From Pseudonocardia sp. TRM90224 (GTDB lineage Bacteria > Actinomycetota > Actinomycetes > Mycobacteriales > Pseudonocardiaceae): a stretch of DNA of 64,000 nt. The notes beneath the pieces were generated by a model. That model saw only the letters and a program-made list of their open reading frames with translations. It made no database searches and was not told where the DNA came from. The DNA lies in assembly GCF_021245725.1 (NCBI RefSeq), contig NZ_JAJGSX010000035.1, positions 1 to 64,000 of the forward strand, written 5' to 3'. Positions 1 through 6,858 of this stretch are shown here, piece after piece; position 1 is the first letter of the stretch, and the number at the start of each line of letters is the position of its first letter. Made by a program: the position numbers and the translations under genes.

Positions 1-55
1 GGGCAGGAAAGCCACTTTCCTGCCCTGTGAGGGCCGGAAAGTGGCTTTCCTGCCC
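1..55. repeat. CAGGAAAG double palindrome, copy 1
   Basis: Two near-identical palindromic halves (1-25 and 31-55) have the core CAGGAAAG, three bases, CTTTCCTG. They are followed at about 58-75 by a GCGTGCG/CGCACGC inverted repeat that accompanies other copies too. The same element recurs at 2056, 19135, 46765 and, inside a gene, at 56647. It could form a transcript hairpin; its function is unknown. Confidence 0.85.
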
Positions 56-139
56 TCGCGTGCGGAACGCACGCATCTCGCCACGGCCGCGGGCCGGCGC
101 GCGGCCGGCGATGCCTCACGAGTCATCTAGGGTGCCGTT

Positions 140-988
140 GTGGAGTTCGCTGGTCTGCTCGTCACCGCTTCCGGCATCGTCGACCGGGCGCAGCCGCTGC
201 TGCGCGCCGACGATCTCGGTGTGCTGCGTGGCGACGGCGTGTTCGAGCGGTTGCTGATCGTCGACGGCGAGCCCGACCTGTTCGATGAGCACCTGCAGCG
301 GCTGGAGCGCTCGGCCGTGATGACCGGGCTCCGGTTGCCGCCGCCCGAGAGCTGGCGGAAGGCGATCGCGATCGCCTGCGACGAGGTGCGCGGTCTCGAG
401 AACATGTCGCTCCGCATGATCGTCACGCGTGGCGTGGACGAGTCGGGCGACGAGCCGAGCTGGTACGTCCTCGTCGACCAGGTCAGCCCCGCGGTGCTGG
501 CCAAGCGCACCGAGGGGATCGCGGCCGTCACGCTCGACCGCGGACTCGACCCGGAGCTCACCGAGCGCGCGCCCTGGCTGCTGATGGGCGCGAAGACGCT
601 CTCGTACGCGGTCAACATGGCCGCGCAGCGCTGGGCCCGCGAGCACGACGCCGACGACGCGATCTTCGTCGCGCCCGACGGCCAGGTGCTCGAAGCGCCG
701 ACGTCGGCCGTTGTGATCGCGCGCGGGCGCACGCTGCTGAGCCCGCCCCCGTCCGTCGGCATCCTGCCCAGCATCACGCTCGGGCGGCTCTTCCGCGCGG
801 CCTCGGGAGCGGGCTGGGAGACGCGGCTCGAACCGTTCGTGCTGGACGACCTGCACACGGCCGACGGCGTGTGGCTCGTCTCCAGCATCCGGCTCGCGTC
901 GAGGGTGCACACGCTCGACGGCAAGGCGCTGACCTGCGTCGCCCCGCACGACGAGATCGCCGCGCTCAGCGGACCGTTTCGGGCGTAG
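140..988 (+). CDS. class IV PLP-dependent aminotransferase / aminodeoxychorismate lyase-like
   Basis: A 282-residue fold-type IV PLP enzyme. The N-terminal segment with LGVLRGDGVFERLLI and HLQRLERSA is typical of the PabC/IlvE/D-amino-acid aminotransferase family. The PLP-binding lysine is most likely Lys152 in MGAKTLSYAV, and the conserved glutamate lies in QVLEAPTSAVV near residue 180. The length suits aminodeoxychorismate lyase or a branched-chain aminotransferase; PabC-like is slightly favoured by the GDGVFE start. The GTG at 140 is chosen because the family N-terminus begins there. No pabA or pabB gene is nearby, so the substrate is open. It is not obviously in an operon with the next gene (72-base gap). 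Confidence 0.8.
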   Translation: MEFAGLLVTASGIVDRAQPLLRADDLGVLRGDGVFERLLIVDGEPDLFDEHLQRLERSAVMTGLRLPPPESWRKAIAIACDEVRGLENMSLRMIVTRGVDESGDEPSWYVLVDQVSPAVLAKRTEGIAAVTLDRGLDPELTERAPWLLMGAKTLSYAVNMAAQRWAREHDADDAIFVAPDGQVLEAPTSAVVIARGRTLLSPPPSVGILPSITLGRLFRAASGAGWETRLEPFVLDDLHTADGVWLVSSIRLASRVHTLDGKALTCVAPHDEIAALSGPFRA

Positions 989-1060
989 GCGTCCGCGCCC
1001 CCGGATCCTGGCCCCACCGCGGCCAGGATCCGGACGCCGTCCCACATGCATGATCGGCCG

Positions 1061-2023
1061 ATGAGGTACCGACTTCTCGGACGGACGGGGCTGCGCGTCT
1101 CGGAGCTCGTGCTCGGCACGATGACCTTCCACGACAAGGACGAGGCGCGGCGCATCGTCGACGCCTACGCGGATGCGGGCGGCAACGTGCTCGACACCGC
1201 CTCGGCGTACGGCGAGAGCGAGGAGATCCTCGGCGCGGTCGTGCGGCAGCGCGACCGGTTCGTGATCGGCACGAAGTACACGCTCGCGCGCGACCGGACC
1301 GACCCGAACACGGCGGGGAACCACCGGAAGAACCTCGTCGGTTCGCTGGAGCGCAGCCTCCGCCGGCTGCGCACCGACCACGTCGACATCCTCTGGGTGC
1401 ACATCTGGGACCGGCACACGCCGCTGGAGGCGACCATGCGTGCGCTCGACGACCTGGTGCGGGCCGGCAAGGTGCTGCACGTGGCGGTCTCGGACGCACC
1501 GGCCTGGGTCGTCAGCCGGGCCAACACGCTGGCCGAATGGCGCGACTGGACGCCCTTCTCCGCGATCCAGGTGCCCTACAACCTGCTGACCCGCGACGCC
1601 GAGCGCGAGCTGATCCCGATGGCCGAGGCGCTCGGGCTGACCGTCACGGCGTGGGCGCCGATGGGCGGCGGGGTACTCGCGGGCAGCCGGAACAGGGTCG
1701 ATCCGGAGAAGCTGACCCCGCGGGAACGGGCCGCGGCCGCCGCCGTGCGCGACCTGGCGGGGGAGCTCGGGGTCAGTGCCGCGCAGGTGGCGATCGCGTG
1801 GACGCGGCACCGGTCGGCCGCGGTCCTGCCGATCGTCGGCGTGAGCAGTGTGGAGCAGGTGCTCGACGGCGTCGCGGCCGTCGACGTCGTGCTGCCCGCC
1901 GACGCCGTCGCGGCCCTGGAGGCCGCGGCGCCGTTCGAGCGCGGGTTCCCCGCCGACTTCATCGAGGAGTGCGAGCAGAGCCCGTTCGTGTTCGGCGACG
2001 CGCACGACCGCATCGACGCGTAG
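1061..2023 (+). CDS. aldo/keto reductase
   Basis: A 320-residue NADPH-dependent aldo/keto reductase of the TIM-barrel family, probably cytosolic and acting on aldehydes or ketones. The start MRYRLLGRTGLRVSELVLGT is the classic AKR opening and sets the ATG at 1061; an in-frame ATG at 1046 is less likely. The tetrad can be followed: Asp and Tyr in NVLDTASAYGES, Lys in FVIGTKYTL, His in DILWVHIWD. The C-terminal SSVEQVLDGVAAV region is the usual cofactor-binding end. The natural substrate cannot be told. It ends just before a palindromic repeat. Confidence 0.9.
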   Translation: MRYRLLGRTGLRVSELVLGTMTFHDKDEARRIVDAYADAGGNVLDTASAYGESEEILGAVVRQRDRFVIGTKYTLARDRTDPNTAGNHRKNLVGSLERSLRRLRTDHVDILWVHIWDRHTPLEATMRALDDLVRAGKVLHVAVSDAPAWVVSRANTLAEWRDWTPFSAIQVPYNLLTRDAERELIPMAEALGLTVTAWAPMGGGVLAGSRNRVDPEKLTPRERAAAAAVRDLAGELGVSAAQVAIAWTRHRSAAVLPIVGVSSVEQVLDGVAAVDVVLPADAVAALEAAAPFERGFPADFIEECEQSPFVFGDAHDRIDA

Positions 2024-2055
2024 CTGTCACCACGATGCGTGCGTTCCGCACGCGT

Positions 2056-2110
2056 TGCCAGGAAAGTGGCTTTCCTGTCCTGTGGTGCCAGGAAAGTGGC
2101 TTTCCTGGCA
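2056..2110. repeat. CAGGAAAG double palindrome, copy 2
   Basis: Two copies of TGCCAGGAAAGTGGCTTTCC and flanking bases (2056-2077 and 2086-2110), joined by TCCTGTGG. It is preceded by a short GTGCG/CGCAC inverted repeat (about 2038-2054). It lies between the aldo/keto reductase and the MFS gene. Confidence 0.9.
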
Positions 2111-2183
2111 CCACCCCGGCCCTCTCGTGGTCCGGACGTCTCGCCGTCCGGCGGTGTCGCTGCCCCGCCGTTAGCCTCCGGTC

Positions 2184-3314
2184 ATGGTCGTGACGGGGCG
2201 GTCCGGTGTCGGGCTCGCGGCGGCGGGGCTCTCGCTGATCGCCGTCTGCTACGGGCTGGCCCGGTTCGCGTACGGGCTGTTCGTGCCCGTCCTGCGCGAG
2301 GAGTTCGCGCTGGATGGTGCGCTGGCCGGGGTCATCGCCTCCTGCAGCTACGCCGGGTACTGCGTGGCGATCGTGCTGGCCACGCTCGCCACCCAGCGGT
2401 GGGGCGCGCGTTCGGTCGCGGTCGCGGCGGGGGTGACCGCGGCCGCCGGCACGGCGCTGATCGCTGCCGCCGGCAGCGCCGGGGTGCTGGCCGTCGGGGT
2501 GGTCGTCGCGGGGTCGAGCACGGGGCTCGCGTCGCCCCCGCTCGCCGCCGCGGTCGCGCGGTGGGTCGCGAACGACCGTGCCGACCGCGTCCAGACGGTG
2601 ATCAACGCCGGCACCGGGCTCGGGGTCGCGGTCTCGGGCCCGATCGCGCTGCTGACCAGCGACAACTGGCGGTTGGCGTGGTGGGGCTTCGCGCTCGCCG
2701 CCGTTGCCGTGACGGTATGGACGGCGCTCGCCGTGCCCGGCGGGGCGGGGGAGCGCTCGGCCGAGGAGTCCGGCCGGGCGGCCTGGCCGCCCGGTGCCGT
2801 CCGCCTGCTCGTCGCGGCGGCCGCGCTGGGCATGGCGAGCGCCGCGGTGTGGACGTTCGGCCGCGACGTCGTCGTCACGGTCGGCGGGGCGAGCGAGTTC
2901 GCGTCGACGCTCATGTGGATCGGGCTCGGCGCCGCGGGGCTGCTCGGCGCGTTCGCGGGCGCGCTCATCGGCCGCATCGGGCTCGCCGCGGCGTGGGTCG
3001 TGGGGATGCTCCTGCTGGCGGCCGCGACCGCGGGCCTCGCGCTCGGCTCGGCCGTCGCGCCGGTGATGTTCGTGACCGCGGGCGTGTTCGGCGCGGTCTA
3101 CATCGCGCTCACCGGCGTGCTGCTGGTCTGGGGCACGCGCGTGTTCCCCGACCGGCCGGCCTTCGGCGTCGGCGCCGCGTTCCTCCTCATCGCCATCGGC
3201 CAGGTCGTCGGCGCCCCGCTCGTCGGGCTGCTCATCGACGTCGCCGGCGCACCGACGGCCTTCGTCGCCGCAGCCGCGGTGGCTGCACTGGGCGCAACAG
3301 CCCGCCCGCGTTGA
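2184..3314 (+). CDS. MFS transporter (YbfB/YjiJ-like)
   Basis: A 376-residue integral membrane protein with about 11-12 hydrophobic segments and no soluble domain. The N-terminus with YGLARFAYGLFVPVLREEF is the signature of the YbfB/YjiJ branch of the major facilitator superfamily, whose substrates are mostly unknown. The loop TLATQRWGARSVAVAAG after helix 2 matches the MFS helix 2-3 motif position. The ATG at 2184 directly precedes the first hydrophobic stretch. The stop is followed at once by a perfect hairpin (3315-3379) that could terminate transcription. Direction (uptake or efflux) cannot be told. Confidence 0.85.
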   Translation: MVVTGRSGVGLAAAGLSLIAVCYGLARFAYGLFVPVLREEFALDGALAGVIASCSYAGYCVAIVLATLATQRWGARSVAVAAGVTAAAGTALIAAAGSAGVLAVGVVVAGSSTGLASPPLAAAVARWVANDRADRVQTVINAGTGLGVAVSGPIALLTSDNWRLAWWGFALAAVAVTVWTALAVPGGAGERSAEESGRAAWPPGAVRLLVAAAALGMASAAVWTFGRDVVVTVGGASEFASTLMWIGLGAAGLLGAFAGALIGRIGLAAAWVVGMLLLAAATAGLALGSAVAPVMFVTAGVFGAVYIALTGVLLVWGTRVFPDRPAFGVGAAFLLIAIGQVVGAPLVGLLIDVAGAPTAFVAAAAVAALGATARPR

Positions 3315-3379
3315 CCGTCGACAACGACGTTTTGGCTGTTGTTAGCGCTCACAAATGACCGGAACGTCGTTGTCGACGG
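3315..3379. repeat. 17-bp-arm hairpin with LacI-like loop, copy A
   Basis: CCGTCGACAACGACGTT (3315-3331) and its exact reverse complement (3363-3379) flank a loop carrying TGTTAGCGCTCACA. A second copy lies at 39198-39262. It sits between the convergent ends of the MFS gene and the GntR gene, where it could act as a bidirectional terminator. The conserved near-palindromic loop resembles a LacI-family operator. Confidence 0.9.
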
Positions 3380-4060
3380 TTACGGGTCGCGGGTGAGGAC
3401 GTTGCGCTGGCGGGAGTTGGTCAGGTGCTCGCGCATCTTCTCCGCCGCCCCGTCGGCGTCGCGGGCGGCCAGCGCCTCGTAGATCGCGCGGTGTTCGACG
3501 GCCGCGAACGCCGCGCCGGTGCGGCCCAGCTTCGAGAAGAGCCGGAACCGCTGCGCCTGCACGCTGAGCGTCCGGTAGATCATCTCCAGGAACGGGTTGT
3601 CGCACTGCTCGGCGATCAGCGCGTGCAGCCGGGCGTCGGAGGTCCAGTAGAGGCGGAAGCCCTCCGGTGAGCTGTCGGCGTGCTCGACGGACCGTTCGAG
3701 ATCCTCGACGGCCTCCCGGAGCTCGTCGAGGAACTCCGGTGTCGTGCGCAGGCCGGTCTCGCGCGCGAGCGCCGGCTCGAGCAGCAGACGCGCGTCGAAC
3801 AGCTTGCTGACCTCTTTGCGGCTAAGCAGCGGCGCCACCCGATAGCCCTTCAGCGCCTCGCGCCGAACGAGCCCGGTGGTCTCCAGCCGGGCGAGCGCCT
3901 CGCGCAGCGGGGTCTGGCTGACGTTGAGCTCACGGGCGAGCGCGCCGATGCTCAACGGCTCGCCCGCCGCGCGGGTGCCGTCCATGAACTGGTCCAGCAG
4001 TACCTCGTACATCTGGTCGGCCAGCGGCTCGTACGCCGCGGGTCTCTGCGCCGAGCCCAC
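3380..4060 (-). CDS. GntR-family (FadR/FCD) transcriptional regulator
   Basis: A 226-residue FadR-type repressor. The winged helix-turn-helix spans about residues 10-75 (LSIGALARELNVSQTPLREA, then LVRREALKGYRVAPL). An all-helical FCD ligand domain follows, with Asp and His residues typical of metal binding (DARLHALIAEQCDNPF, EHRAIYEALAARD). It diverges from the TRAP/kinase operon, and the 160-base gap contains three CTATACG-type half-sites. It most likely represses that operon until a small carboxylate inducer binds. GTG start at 4060. Confidence 0.9.
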   Translation of the reverse strand: MGSAQRPAAYEPLADQMYEVLLDQFMDGTRAAGEPLSIGALARELNVSQTPLREALARLETTGLVRREALKGYRVAPLLSRKEVSKLFDARLLLEPALARETGLRTTPEFLDELREAVEDLERSVEHADSSPEGFRLYWTSDARLHALIAEQCDNPFLEMIYRTLSVQAQRFRLFSKLGRTGAAFAAVEHRAIYEALAARDADGAAEKMREHLTNSRQRNVLTRDP

Positions 4061-4137
4061 TCACCTTCCCCCGATCCACCCGCACCCGGGTCGGCGAAGC
4101 CTACTGCCGGCCGGCCCTTGTGCTCACGGCCAACGCG

Positions 4138-4193
4138 CTATACGGTCTCGCATCACATCGAATCGTATAGCAGTCCACTCAACGCTATACGAT
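4138..4193. promoter_or_regulatory. Candidate GntR operator cluster
   Basis: Three half-sites: CTATACG (4138-4144), ATCGTATAG (4162-4170) and CTATACGAT (4185-4193). The last two form an exact 9-bp inverted repeat with a 14-base spacer. They lie between the divergent GntR gene and the GTG at 4221, an expected location for the operator of the adjacent FadR-type repressor. Assignment to this regulator is inference. Confidence 0.65.
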
Positions 4194-4220
4194 CGCCGGG
4201 GTTTCAACGGGGAGGCCGTC

Positions 4221-5567
4221 GTGAACGCCATCTGGGCGCTGGTCGCCTTCATCGCCGTGATCGTGGTGTGGAACGTGGGGCTGAAACGCAACATCGGCGA
4301 GTCCATGTTCGTCGGGTTCGTCGCGACGGCGCTGTTCGCCGGCACCGGCTTCCCGGCCGCGCTCTGGGAAGGCCTGCTGTCGGGCCTGCAGAACGACGTC
4401 ACCTACGCCGCGATCGCGTTCGTCGTCGTCGGCGACATCCTGACCAGGGCCGGGGTGATCCAACGGATCGTCGACATGCTCAGCTCGCTGGTCGGCCGCT
4501 TCCGCGGCGGCTCCATCCACGCGGCCACCATCGGCTCGGGCCTGTTCGGCGCCGTCGCGCACAACGGCTCGGCGACCGCCGCGACCATCGGCTCGATCAC
4601 GATCCCGTGGATGCAGCGCTCCGGCGCCAGCGGCGAGACGTCCGCGCTCGTGATCAGCGGGAACGCCGGTGTCGGCGCGGTCTTCCCGTTCAGCGGCGCG
4701 TTCTTCCTCATGCTCGCCGCACCGACGGTCGTCGGTGTGCTCACCGCCGACGACGTGATCGTCGCGATGTTCCTCGCCGGGATCTGGATGGTGCTGGTGC
4801 GGCTCGCGGTCGGGTACGTACTGGTGCGCCGCCGGGGGGTCGGCGCAATGGCGGAAGCCGACGTGCAGCCGATCAGCCGCACGTTCCGCGTCGGCTGGTC
4901 GTCGCTGATCGTGCTCGCCGCCATCGCCGTGCCGATCCTCGCGACTGCCGGCAGCACCGGGGCGTGGGTGATCGCGCAGGTCGGTGAGGACGCCGCCGAC
5001 ACGATCCCGCTGCTCGTCTGGCTGCCGGTCGCGATGCTGGTCCCCGGCTTGATCGTCGGGCGCAAGCTGCTGCCGACGACGGCCGCGGGCTGGTGGGGGA
5101 TGTTCGGCCACACCAGCCCGAAGCTGGCGATCGTCGCGGCGACGATGATCTCGTCGTTCTCGGCGTCGGAGGTGCTCTCGAACCTCGGGCTCGGCGAGCA
5201 GCTCGCACCGGTCGTGGAGCAGCTGCACGGCGTGCCGGGGATCCTCGTGGCGGCCGTGGTCGGCATCGTCGTGATCATCATCGCCGGCCCGCTGAGCACG
5301 ACGGCGACGCTCGCGGCCGTCGGCGCGGTCGCCTTCGCGGCGATGACCGCGGCCGGCGTGCCACCGGTCTGGGCGTTCGCCGCCGCGATCGTCTTCGCGG
5401 CGTCGGAGTCGGCCTCACCGCCCGGCGCCGCGCCGCTCTACGTCGCCGCGGCCATCGCCAACATCAACCCGGTGCGGATCTTCCAACCGGTGATCCTCTA
5501 CTACCTGATCCCGACGTTCCTGCTCGGCGTGCTCATGGCCGTCGGGATCGCGTGGATCCCCCAGTGA
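4221..5567 (+). CDS. TRAP-type large permease (DctM-like)
   Basis: A 448-residue polytopic membrane protein with at least ten hydrophobic segments. The stretch HNGSATAATIGSITIPWM followed by SGNAGVGAVFPFSG resembles the DctM signature (GSATATTAAIGSITIP) of TRAP transporter large subunits. It would carry a carboxylate or sugar acid inward, driven by sodium. No DctP binding protein or standard DctQ small subunit is encoded next to it; a small membrane protein follows instead. The GTG at 4221 has a strong GGGGAGG ribosome site just upstream. It is the first gene of an eight-gene operon under the divergent GntR regulator. Confidence 0.75.
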   Translation: MNAIWALVAFIAVIVVWNVGLKRNIGESMFVGFVATALFAGTGFPAALWEGLLSGLQNDVTYAAIAFVVVGDILTRAGVIQRIVDMLSSLVGRFRGGSIHAATIGSGLFGAVAHNGSATAATIGSITIPWMQRSGASGETSALVISGNAGVGAVFPFSGAFFLMLAAPTVVGVLTADDVIVAMFLAGIWMVLVRLAVGYVLVRRRGVGAMAEADVQPISRTFRVGWSSLIVLAAIAVPILATAGSTGAWVIAQVGEDAADTIPLLVWLPVAMLVPGLIVGRKLLPTTAAGWWGMFGHTSPKLAIVAATMISSFSASEVLSNLGLGEQLAPVVEQLHGVPGILVAAVVGIVVIIIAGPLSTTATLAAVGAVAFAAMTAAGVPPVWAFAAAIVFAASESASPPGAAPLYVAAAIANINPVRIFQPVILYYLIPTFLLGVLMAVGIAWIPQ

Positions 5568-5578
5568 TCGGAGGCCTC

Positions 5579-5836
5579 GTGTCCCCAGCCCTCTCACACG
5601 CGTCGCGCGTGTGCATCGTCCTGCTGCTGCTCGGCGGAGCGCTCGTCGCGTTCGGCCAGGTGGTGGGCATAGCCGTCGGCAGCGCCGCGACCGTGGAGCT
5701 CTTCGGCAACGACGTCGTCGGCATCGTCTCGACGATCGCCGGGCTCGCCGGCATCCTCGCCTTCCTGCGGCTCTACACCGCGGACGGGCGTGCTGCGGCC
5801 GTCGAGGAACACGTCGACGTCGACGCCCAACGATGA
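5579..5836 (+). CDS. small membrane protein, possible transporter partner
   Basis: An 85-residue protein with two hydrophobic segments (about residues 10-33 and 45-65) joined by a short acidic loop, and a charged C-terminus. It lies 11 bases after the TRAP-like permease and overlaps the next start by ATGA, so it is cotranslated with the operon. Position and topology suggest a minimal partner for the large permease, but it is too short for a normal four-helix DctQ, and I see no motif that proves the link. GTG start. Confidence 0.6.
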   Translation: MSPALSHASRVCIVLLLLGGALVAFGQVVGIAVGSAATVELFGNDVVGIVSTIAGLAGILAFLRLYTADGRAAAVEEHVDVDAQR

Positions 5837-6858
5837 TCGGCGCAGCGATGACCGCGAGCATGCGAGCTGCTTGCCTCGTCGCCTCCGGCCTGGTGGAGGT
5901 GCGCGAGTTCCCCGTCCCGCAACCCCGTGCCGACCAGGTGCTGGTGCGCATGCACTACGCCTCGATCTGCGGCTCGGACGTGCACATCGTCTTCGACGGT
6001 TTCCACCGCGAGGACCAGCTGGGTCGCCCCGGCTACCCCGGCCACGAGGGCGTCGGGGTCGTCGAGCGCGACGGGGGCGGCCTCACGGCGGGGACGCCCG
6101 TGCTGACCGTCCCGCACGGGCAGCTCGGCGCCTGCTTCGCCGAGCTCCAGGCCGTCGAGGCGACGCACGTGATCCCGCTGCCGGAGGGTGCGGACCTGCG
6201 GCGCACGCTGCTGGCCCAGCAGCTCGGCACGACGATCTTCGGGATGAAGAAGTTCCTCCCTGTGCCAACCGAGCCGGGGCCGGTCGAGCCGGGCACGGCC
6301 GCGGTGATCGGCTCCGGCTCGGCGGGGCTGTTCTACCTGCAGCACCTGGTGCGCCGCGGGTTCGACGTGCTCGTCTCCGACCTCGACGAGGGCCGGCTCG
6401 CCGTCGCCAAGCGGCTCGGCGCGGCGCAGATCGTGCACGAGCCGGCGGAGTCGATCGTCGCCGCGGTGCTGGCCGCCACCGACGGGGTCGGGGCGGACGT
6501 CGTGATCGAGGCCGCCGGCTACGACGTCGCCCGCGCTGCGGCCGTCGAGGCGGCCCGAGTCCGCGGCACGGTCGGGTTCTTCGGCTACCCGGAGCTCAAG
6601 GGCCTGGCGCCGTTCCCCGTGGAGCGGTCGTTCCGCAAGTCGCTCACCATGGAGTGGGTGAACGGCACCCAGCAGGAACACGGCCTCGCGTCGTTCCGGG
6701 CGGCGATCGCGGCGATCACGGCCGGGGAGATCGAGGTCGACCACTGCCTGGAGAAAATGTACGCGCTCGACGACGCACCGGAGGCGCTCGCCGCCGCGCG
6801 GGCGCACGGGCACGGCGCGGCCAAGGTCGGGATCGTCATGCCGGGTGCCGCGGAGTGA
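5833..6858 (+). CDS. zinc-type medium-chain alcohol dehydrogenase
   Basis: A 341-residue MDR-family dehydrogenase. The catalytic zinc site is visible as SICGSDVHIV and PGYPGHEGVGV. The Rossmann motif GSGSAGLFYLQHLV is followed by an acidic residue in VLVSDLDEGR, which suggests NAD. The usual four-cysteine structural zinc loop is missing: the corresponding stretch around GQLGACFAELQ has one Cys. The ATG overlaps the stop of the small membrane protein (ATGA), and the stop overlaps the next GTG. In context it may oxidise a secondary hydroxyl of the transported acid. Confidence 0.85.
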   Translation: MIGAAMTASMRAACLVASGLVEVREFPVPQPRADQVLVRMHYASICGSDVHIVFDGFHREDQLGRPGYPGHEGVGVVERDGGGLTAGTPVLTVPHGQLGACFAELQAVEATHVIPLPEGADLRRTLLAQQLGTTIFGMKKFLPVPTEPGPVEPGTAAVIGSGSAGLFYLQHLVRRGFDVLVSDLDEGRLAVAKRLGAAQIVHEPAESIVAAVLAATDGVGADVVIEAAGYDVARAAAVEAARVRGTVGFFGYPELKGLAPFPVERSFRKSLTMEWVNGTQQEHGLASFRAAIAAITAGEIEVDHCLEKMYALDDAPEALAAARAHGHGAAKVGIVMPGAAE